NCBI GenBank assembly: GCA_945938205.1
Contig: CAMEUL010000081.1
Location: 1 to 7,076 of the forward strand
Reading direction: 5' to 3'
From: an uncultured Traorella sp.
GTDB taxonomy: Bacteria > Bacillota_I > Bacilli_A > Erysipelotrichales > Erysipelotrichaceae
DNA: 7,076 bases
A program made the translations under genes and the position numbers. Under the pieces are notes generated by a model that saw only the letters and a program-made list of their open reading frames with translations, was not told the origin of the DNA and did not search any database. Shown piece by piece: positions 1 to 4,455 of this stretch; positions within the stretch are counted from its first letter, which is position 1; every line of letters starts with the position of its first letter.

Positions 1-1
1 T

Positions 2-418
2 GACTATGAAACCAGTCAGGCAGTTCTGACACTGGCAGAAACCGGGCACTTGGTATTTTCTACCTTACATACCATTGGGGCAGCAAAGACCATTGACCGT
101 ATCGTGGATGTCTTTCCTCCTCATAAGCAGGAACAGATCCGTACGCAGCTTTCCGGTGTTTTAAATGCTGTAGTAACTCAGCAACTGGTACCTACTGCTG
201 ATGGCAAAGGACGAGTGGCTGCTTTTGAAATCATGATCAAGACACCGGCAATTGCAAATCTGATTCGTGAAAACAAAGGACATCAGATCAATTCTGTGAT
301 TCATGGAATGATTTCTCTGAATATGAATCTGGCAAGCTTAGTACGTCAGGGAAAGATCACACGTGCGATGGCCGAAGAATTCTCAAATTCACTTTTGGAA
401 TTAAATCAGCTTTTATAG
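2..418 (+). CDS. pilT: Type IV pilus retraction ATPase PilT, C-terminal part (5' end outside window)
   Basis: PilT is a cytoplasmic hexameric ATPase of the GspE/PilB superfamily that powers depolymerisation of type IV pili (twitching, DNA uptake). The window opens in frame at codon GAC, apparently just after the Walker B region, so the Walker A and B boxes lie outside; 138 residues remain. Visible are the His box (ETGHLVFSTLHT, fragment residues 13-24), the family block TIDRIVDVFPPHKQEQIR, QQLVPTADGKGRVAAFEI, and at 83-90 AIANLIRE, which matches the PilT-specific AIRNLIRE motif needed for retraction, with R replaced by A. This motif separates PilT from the extension ATPase PilB. The last 35 residues are divergent compared with the usual GMQTMD-type tail. 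The TTG at 50 is an internal Leu codon, not a start. A prepilin gene follows one base after the stop, so this is the distal part of a pilus operon. The family call is firm. Confidence 0.93.
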   Translation, partial: DYETSQAVLTLAETGHLVFSTLHTIGAAKTIDRIVDVFPPHKQEQIRTQLSGVLNAVVTQQLVPTADGKGRVAAFEIMIKTPAIANLIRENKGHQINSVIHGMISLNMNLASLVRQGKITRAMAEEFSNSLLELNQLL

Positions 419-419
419 T

Positions 420-794
420 ATGAAAAGAAATGGTTTCACATTAGTAGAAGTTATTGTCGTTATATGTGTCATGGCCATTTTGATGGCCGTATCTGTCCCT
501 GTTGCTACAAGTTATTTTCAAGATGCCAATGAAAATAAAGTCATGAATGAAGCAAAGACTGTATTGGAAGTCGCAAAATCTCATCTTTCTATGAAAGCTT
601 CTTTGAGTGGTACTTTTATTGAAGATAGGACACTTTCAGAAGAGCAGAAACAAGAAATCACAGAAAAAGCATATGTGGAAGGAGAATTAAAAAACTTGGA
701 GTATACAAACTCTAAAATTTCTTCTTTTAAATATTGTAACTTGAATCTATGTGTGATTTCTACAGATGGACAAAATCTTGAATTAGATAAATAA
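420..794 (+). CDS. Type IV prepilin-like protein (N-methylation motif)
   Basis: A 124-residue pilin or minor pilin, probably exported and assembled into a type IV pilus. The N-terminus is a classical class-III signal: a short basic leader MKRNG, then FTLVE. Prepilin peptidase would cut between Gly5 and Phe6 and methylate Phe6; Glu10 is the conserved Glu+5 of the mature protein. Residues about 7-32 form the hydrophobic helix that anchors and packs the subunit. The rest is a small, charged globular part with two nearby cysteines (Cys106, Cys111) that could form a disulfide loop. The size resembles small Gram-positive pilins such as ComGC-like or PilA-like proteins, but I cannot say whether it is major or minor. 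It starts one base after the pilT stop and has no good Shine-Dalgarno sequence upstream, suggesting coupled translation. A terminator follows immediately. The prepilin class is very likely; the exact subunit is unknown. Confidence 0.88.
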   Translation: MKRNGFTLVEVIVVICVMAILMAVSVPVATSYFQDANENKVMNEAKTVLEVAKSHLSMKASLSGTFIEDRTLSEEQKQEITEKAYVEGELKNLEYTNSKISSFKYCNLNLCVISTDGQNLELDK

Positions 795-796
795 AA

Positions 797-823
797 TGGA
801 GAACGATGTCGTTCTCCAATTTT
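797..823. terminator. Bidirectional intrinsic terminator between convergent operons
   Basis: A perfect 9-bp stem (TGGAGAACG at 797-805, CGTTCTCCA at 810-818) closes a 4-base loop. On the + strand it is followed by ATTTTATTATTTATTTT; on the - strand the run after the hairpin reads TTTTATTTATC. It lies 2 bases after the prepilin stop and 6 bases beyond the pyrI stop, so it can end both the pilus operon and the pyr operon. The T-rich tails are interrupted by A, so efficiency may be moderate. Confidence 0.85.
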
Positions 824-824
824 A

Positions 825-1241
825 TTATTTATTTTCAGCGTCACAATAAATGCAACGATATGTTTTCTTGTCTTTATTGACAAGTTTGAACTTATGGACA
901 ATTTCCTGTTCCACAGATGTAATGCAGCGAGGATTCTTACACTTGATAACCTGTGTTAAAGTTTCCGGTAAAGCTAAATGTACTTTTTTCAACAACTTTC
1001 CGTCTTTTACTTTATTGACTGTGATGTTGCTGTCAATATATCCCAGCATATCTAAATCCAGATCAATGTTGGTATCAATTTTGATGATATCTTTTTTTCC
1101 ATATTTTGTGCTGTTCACATTCTGGATAATGGCAACACAGCAGTCCAATTTGTCTAAATGCAGGTAATTGTAAATGCGCATACTTTCTCCTGCATGAATA
1201 TGATCTAATACAATTCCGTTTTTTACACCATCGATGTTCAT
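825..1241 (-). CDS. pyrI: Aspartate carbamoyltransferase regulatory chain PyrI
   Basis: A non-catalytic chain that in E. coli joins PyrB trimers into the dodecameric enzyme and binds CTP/ATP for feedback control. At 138 residues it is somewhat shorter than the 153 of E. coli. The N-terminal nucleotide-binding domain (about 1-92) keeps VLDHI (Asp13, His14) and KKDIIKID (Lys54), aligning by eye with E. coli Asp19, His20 and Lys60; Lys86 is a candidate for Lys94. The C-terminal zinc domain has the four expected cysteines: Cys101 and Cys106 (CKNPRC), Cys130 and Cys133 (CIYC), which structure the contact with PyrB. It is the last gene of pyrC-pyrB-pyrI, 10 bases after pyrB, with a strong ribosome site overlapping the pyrB stop. 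The retained nucleotide ligands suggest that allosteric control is kept, though this is inference. Confidence 0.95.
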   Translation of the reverse strand: MNIDGVKNGIVLDHIHAGESMRIYNYLHLDKLDCCVAIIQNVNSTKYGKKDIIKIDTNIDLDLDMLGYIDSNITVNKVKDGKLLKKVHLALPETLTQVIKCKNPRCITSVEQEIVHKFKLVNKDKKTYRCIYCDAENK

Positions 1242-1246
1242 GTTAT

Positions 1247-1253
1247 ACCTCCT
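1247..1253 (-). promoter_or_regulatory. Ribosome binding site of pyrI
   Basis: On the - strand AGGAGGT lies 5 bases before the pyrI ATG. It includes the last two bases of the pyrB stop codon TAG, so ribosomes ending pyrB cover the pyrI start site. This would help to make the two chains in matching amounts. Confidence 0.85.
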
Positions 1254-2172
1254 ATTTAATTCCCAACAGGAATAGAATCAATGCCATACGAATATGTTTT
1301 CCACAAAGTGCCTGGAAGAAATAATCAGCTCTTGGATCATCATCAACTTCTACTGAGATTTCATTAACTCTTGGAAGTGGATGCATAATGGATAAATCTT
1401 TTTTCGCATGTTTCAGTTTTTCAAGATCTAAGATATAGCTGTCTTTTAAACGAATATAGTCTTCTTCATTGAAGAATCTTTCTCTCTGTACACGAGTCAT
1501 ATAGAGAATGTCAAGTTCTTCAATCGCATCTTCCAAACGTGTCACTTCTTTCCATTTCACATTGGCTGCATTCATTTTTTCTTTGATGTAGTCAGGAACT
1601 CTGAGTTCATTTGGAGAAATCAAAACGAATTCAATTCCTTCATAACGCAGCATCGCTTCGACCAGTGAGTGACCGGTACGTCCACACTGATGATCTCCAC
1701 ATAATCCAATAGTCAGATTATTGAATGTACCTTTGCGGCGCTTGATCGTTAATAAATCCGTTAAGGTTTGTGTTGGATGGAAATGACCTCCATCTCCTCC
1801 ATTGATGATAGGAACGGTGGTTCTTTGTGCGGCAACAATAGGAGCCCCTTCCTTTGGATGACGCATCGCGATGATATCGGCATAGCATCCTACCGTACGA
1901 ATGGTATCACTGACGCTTTCTCCTTTGGCAGCAGAACTTGAGTTAGCTGATGAGAATCCTAAAACGGATCCACCTAGTTCCAGCATAGCAGCTTCAAAAC
2001 TCAAACGAGTTCTTGTTGAAGGTTCAAAGAAGAGTGTTGCCAGTTTTTTGTGAGCACATATATCCTGATATTCTTCAGGATGTGCCACGATGTCATCGGC
2101 AATCTCGATCAAATGATCGATTTCCTCCAGGGTCAAATCTGTGATGTTAATTAAATTTCGAACGTTTTCCAT
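1252..2172 (-). CDS. pyrB: Aspartate carbamoyltransferase catalytic chain PyrB
   Basis: Catalyses carbamoyl phosphate + aspartate to N-carbamoyl-aspartate, the first committed step of pyrimidine synthesis, in the cytoplasm as a trimer. Numbered from the upstream ATG at 2187 (311 residues), carbamoyl-phosphate motif FFEPSTRTR is at 53-61, the mobile-loop Lys at 88 (AAKGES), RHPKEGA at 109-115, HPTQ at 137-140, Arg170 in GRTGHS, TRVQRERF at 231-238 and HPLPRVNEI at 269-277. All main catalytic residues known from E. coli are present. I choose the ATG at 2172 (306 residues) because AAAGGAG sits 5 bases before it; the ATG at 2187 overlaps the pyrC stop (TAATG) and has no ribosome site. Oddities: the usual GDLKYGRTVHS is GDHQCGRTGHS, and the residue before HPTQ is Phe rather than Gln. 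PyrI follows, so a PyrB/PyrI holoenzyme is expected. Confidence 0.96.
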   Translation of the reverse strand: MENVRNLINITDLTLEEIDHLIEIADDIVAHPEEYQDICAHKKLATLFFEPSTRTRLSFEAAMLELGGSVLGFSSANSSSAAKGESVSDTIRTVGCYADIIAMRHPKEGAPIVAAQRTTVPIINGGDGGHFHPTQTLTDLLTIKRRKGTFNNLTIGLCGDHQCGRTGHSLVEAMLRYEGIEFVLISPNELRVPDYIKEKMNAANVKWKEVTRLEDAIEELDILYMTRVQRERFFNEEDYIRLKDSYILDLEKLKHAKKDLSIMHPLPRVNEISVEVDDDPRADYFFQALCGKHIRMALILFLLGIK

Positions 2173-2177
2173 AAGAT

Positions 2178-2184
2178 CTCCTTT
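2178..2184 (-). promoter_or_regulatory. Ribosome binding site deciding the pyrB start
   Basis: AAAGGAG on the - strand is 5 bases before the ATG at 2172, within codons 2-4 of the longer reading frame beginning at 2187. Its position supports the shorter 306-residue PyrB. Re-initiation at the TAATG overlap with pyrC cannot be excluded. Confidence 0.7.
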
Positions 2185-2186
2185 CA

Positions 2187-3452
2187 TTATTTCTTATATA
2201 CACATTGTCCATCAACAAATGTTTGTTTGACTTCACCATACACTTTCATGCCATCAAAAGGTGTGGCTTTTCCCTTGGATACAAACGTGTTTCTGTCAAT
2301 GGTATGTTCTTCATCAAGGTTGATGATCGTAAAATCAGCAATAGCTCCATCTTCTATATATATCTGAGGAAGATGGAAACGGCTTCTTGGATTTATCGCC
2401 ATCAGTTTCATCAGCTGTTCCAGTGACATGAGCTTCTTCTGAACAAAATATGTATTCATCAGCTGAAAACTGGTTTCCAGTCCAACGATGCCAAATAGAC
2501 TGTCTTTCAATCCTTTGTTTTTTTCCTCAAAGCTATGAGGAGCATGGTCGGTGGCAATCATATCTATGGTTCCATCTAGCACTCCTTCGATCAAAGCCTT
2601 TCGATCTTCTTTGGAACGAAGTGGCGGATTCATTTTGAAATCTCCGCTTTCCTGCAGATCCTCATCACATAAGATCAAATAATGAGGTGCCGTTTCACAG
2701 GTTACATTGATGCCTTCTTTTTTTGCCTGTCGAATGAGCTCGACACTTTCTTTCGTGGATACATGACAGATGTGATATGCAACTCCGGTTTCTTTGACCA
2801 GCTGCAAGTCACGCTCAACCTGTTTCCATTCACTTTCTGAACAAATGCCAATATGCTGATGTTTTTTGGCATATTCACCTTCATGAATATATCCGCCGTG
2901 AAGATAACTTTCATCTTCACAGTGAGCCACGATTGGTTTATTCAATGCTTTGGCCTTCCGCATGGCCTTTTTCATTAAATCGCCTTCCTGAACACCTTTT
3001 CCGTCATCGGAAAAACCGGCAACATAGTCTGCCATGGCTTCCATATCGGACAACTCACCGTGACCGGACTGATCCTGAGTAATGGTGCCAAAAGGCAATA
3101 CATGAATACAGGCATTTTTCTCGATCAACTTTAACTGTTCATTCAGTGTATCGAGTGATGAAGGTGCAGGTTTTAAATTCGGCATGGTACATACAGTGGT
3201 ATAACCTCCTTTTGCAGCTGCATAGGATCCTGTCTCAATCGTTTCCTTATAAAAAAAACCAGGTTCTCGAAAGTGGACATGAACGTCTACAAAACCTGGG
3301 ACAATATAACAGTTGGAACAATCAGTTACAGAATCATAAAAAGTTTCCGATTCGTTATCAGTCACGATACGGATACAGTTTCCTTCAACTGCAAAATCTT
3401 TCTTCTCAAAACCATGAGGGGTAAATATAAAACCATGCTTAAATAATTTCAT
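2187..3452 (-). CDS. pyrC: Dihydroorotase PyrC (class I)
   Basis: A zinc amidohydrolase that cyclises N-carbamoyl-aspartate to dihydroorotate, the reaction after PyrB. The 421 residues fit the class I (Bacillus-type) enzymes rather than the roughly 350-residue E. coli type. The metal site is readable: His58 and His60 in DVHVHFREPG, Asp150 in FSDDGKGVQ, His177 in AHCED, His230 in HICHVSTKES, and Asp302 in ATDHAPHS. In characterised Bacillus class I enzymes the Asp of the DDG motif bridges the two zincs in place of a carboxylated lysine, and the same arrangement is expected here. MNPPLRS (274-280) and GIVGLE (321-326) are further family blocks. It is first in pyrC-pyrB-pyrI; its TAA overlaps an upstream pyrB ATG. 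GAGGTGA (3463-3457) lies 4 bases before the ATG. A likely promoter lies in the short gap to the araC-type gene. Confidence 0.96.
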   Translation of the reverse strand: MKLFKHGFIFTPHGFEKKDFAVEGNCIRIVTDNESETFYDSVTDCSNCYIVPGFVDVHVHFREPGFFYKETIETGSYAAAKGGYTTVCTMPNLKPAPSSLDTLNEQLKLIEKNACIHVLPFGTITQDQSGHGELSDMEAMADYVAGFSDDGKGVQEGDLMKKAMRKAKALNKPIVAHCEDESYLHGGYIHEGEYAKKHQHIGICSESEWKQVERDLQLVKETGVAYHICHVSTKESVELIRQAKKEGINVTCETAPHYLILCDEDLQESGDFKMNPPLRSKEDRKALIEGVLDGTIDMIATDHAPHSFEEKNKGLKDSLFGIVGLETSFQLMNTYFVQKKLMSLEQLMKLMAINPRSRFHLPQIYIEDGAIADFTIINLDEEHTIDRNTFVSKGKATPFDGMKVYGEVKQTFVDGQCVYKK

Positions 3453-3473
3453 AAAATCACCTCACTGTCAAAG

Positions 3474-3502
3474 AGTTTACAGGAAAGAAGCCTTTCTGTC
3501 AA
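3474..3502 (-). promoter_or_regulatory. Probable sigma-A promoter of pyrCBI
   Basis: Reading the - strand, TTGACA (3502-3497, perfect -35) is followed by a 17-base spacer and TAAACT (3479-3474, 4 of 6 to the -10 consensus). Transcription would start near 3467, giving a leader of about 15 bases that still holds the pyrC ribosome site. The -35 overlaps the stop codon of the araC-type gene. The region 3479-3499, exactly between the two hexamers, is an imperfect dyad (ACAG ... CTGT outer arms), a possible operator. Prediction from sequence only; read-through from the upstream gene may add to pyr expression. Confidence 0.6.
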
Positions 3503-4356
3503 GATGAAGATGATCGATATTGACTCGGCGACATACCAAAACGCTGTTTAAACTGGCGATTGAAATTTGAAAGATTGTCGAATCCGACACTTTCAGAAAT
3601 TGTAAGTATTTTGTCATTGCTTTCCTTCAGCATCCTTGCAGCGGCCATCAGTCTTCTCTCATTGAGATAGGCGGTAAAACTGCTGCCGCTTTTTTTCTTG
3701 AACCAGCGCATGAAATGAGAGGTGCTGTAGCCACATAGTCTTGCAGCCATTTCAACAGTGATCGGTTGTACATACTGCTTTTCTACCATTAATAGAAGAT
3801 GTTTCATTCGATCATTGATTGTATCTACTTCCACTGAATCTGAGCCATGCAGCAATAAAAACAAAAAGCGCATCATGTTAGCTTTGACACCTAATTCAAA
3901 CCCTTTGTTCCGCTGTTCGCATAAATGTTCGGTTTCAATCAAACAGTCTGCCAGTTTCTGATAATTAAGATCTTCAGCACGCAAAAGATGAGGCAGCTTG
4001 ATCTTGCCGGCAGAAAGAGGCAGCAAATACTCCTGGGCACACACATCGTGATCAAATGAACCTAGAAAGCGCAGATCAAAAAGAAAGTTTTCATATTCCA
4101 TGTTAGAAGAAGGCAGTGAACGCAAAGCATGTAGCGTATAAGGGGGCACGATAAAAATATCTTTTTCCTTGGCTTCTACCAAATCTACGCCAACCTGAAC
4201 CAATCCTTTTCCTTTTTTAATGAAAATGAGTTCCATCCCCTGTTGCCAATGCAAAGAAACACTTGGAAAATCTTTAGGAATTGAACAGGGATAGATATTG
4301 AATGGAAATAGAAGACTACCATGCTTTTTTTCTTCAAAATAACCTTCATTGATCAT
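3499..4356 (-). CDS. AraC-family transcriptional regulator with N-terminal cupin sensor
   Basis: A 285-residue cytoplasmic DNA-binding regulator. The N-terminal half (about 33-110) looks like an AraC-type cupin sugar-sensing domain: HWQQGMELIFIKKGKG, then DIFIVPPYTLHALRS with the family pattern of a beta-barrel turn ending in Pro-Pro and His. The C-terminal about 100 residues hold two helix-turn-helix motifs: ITVEMAARLCGYSTSHFMRWF (about 199-219) and the second one at about 249-272, followed by the signature GFDNLSNFNRQFKQRFG and MSPSQYR. The ligand cannot be read from sequence. It is divergent from glgP across 99 bases containing repeated TGCA elements, so control of glgP and of itself is the simplest inference, and an alpha-glucan sugar is a plausible signal. 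AGGAG lies 7 bases before its ATG. No convincing terminator separates it from pyrC, 46 bases downstream. The family is certain, the regulon inferred. Confidence 0.93.
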   Translation of the reverse strand: MINEGYFEEKKHGSLLFPFNIYPCSIPKDFPSVSLHWQQGMELIFIKKGKGLVQVGVDLVEAKEKDIFIVPPYTLHALRSLPSSNMEYENFLFDLRFLGSFDHDVCAQEYLLPLSAGKIKLPHLLRAEDLNYQKLADCLIETEHLCEQRNKGFELGVKANMMRFLFLLLHGSDSVEVDTINDRMKHLLLMVEKQYVQPITVEMAARLCGYSTSHFMRWFKKKSGSSFTAYLNERRLMAAARMLKESNDKILTISESVGFDNLSNFNRQFKQRFGMSPSQYRSSSS

Positions 4357-4382
4357 AAGAATTCTCCTGATGATAGGATAGT

Positions 4383-4388
4383 ATCATA
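4383..4388 (-). promoter_or_regulatory. Candidate -10 element of the araC-type gene
   Basis: TATGAT on the - strand matches the -10 consensus in 5 of 6 bases and would start transcription near 4376, about 20 bases before the ATG. No good -35 is found 16-18 bases upstream (that stretch falls in the repeat region), as is common for promoters that need an activator. Confidence 0.4.
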
Positions 4389-4417
4389 AATGCACAGAAT
4401 AATGCAAGAATTTGCAT
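4389..4417. repeat. Tandem AATGCA repeats and palindrome, candidate AraC-type operator
   Basis: AATGCACAGAAT (4389-4400) is followed directly by AATGCAAGAAT (4401-4411), a 12-base tandem repeat with one base missing. The second copy also forms a palindrome with what follows, ATGCAA-GAAT-TTGCAT (4402-4417). AraC-family proteins usually bind direct repeats placed one or two helical turns apart near the -35 region. This block lies between the two candidate -10 elements of the divergent genes and is the best guess for the regulator's site. Confidence 0.5.
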
Positions 4418-4423
4418 AAATAC

Positions 4424-4429
4424 TATGAT
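4424..4429 (+). promoter_or_regulatory. Candidate -10 element of glgP
   Basis: TATGAT (5 of 6 to consensus) would start transcription near 4436, about 20 bases before the glgP ATG. The -35 position 17 bases upstream reads AATGCA, a poor match that falls inside the repeat block, fitting an activator-dependent promoter. The same hexamer occurs on the other strand at 4388-4383, making the divergent region nearly symmetrical. Confidence 0.4.
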
Positions 4430-4443
4430 TATATAGAAGTGCA

Positions 4444-4450
4444 GGGGAGG
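4444..4450 (+). promoter_or_regulatory. Ribosome binding site of glgP
   Basis: GGGGAGG lies 5 bases before the ATG at 4456 and 8 bases before a second ATG at 4459. The second spacing is the more usual one, so the protein may begin at Met2; the difference is a single residue. Confidence 0.8.
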
Positions 4451-4455
4451 ATATT

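Noticed and set aside
581..901. Open frame on the - strand across the prepilin gene and the pyrI end.
   Set aside because: It runs antisense to two clear genes and through the terminator hairpin, and shows no protein family features.
850..1167. Open frame on the + strand within pyrI, with hydrophobic stretches.
   Set aside because: It is a shadow of pyrI, whose cysteine and nucleotide-site motifs are unambiguous; no ribosome site was seen.
3465..3471. Second TTGACA (- strand) as the pyrC -35.
   Set aside because: A -10 at the right distance would fall inside the pyrC coding region, downstream of the ATG; the copy at 3502-3497 has a suitable partner.
3482..3497. Possible terminator after the araC-type gene (GGAAAG-AAGC-CTTTCT).
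   Set aside because: The stem is about 6 bp with a G-T pair and, on the transcribed strand, is followed by GTAAACTC-like sequence with no T run. It fits better as a dyad in the pyrC promoter spacer.
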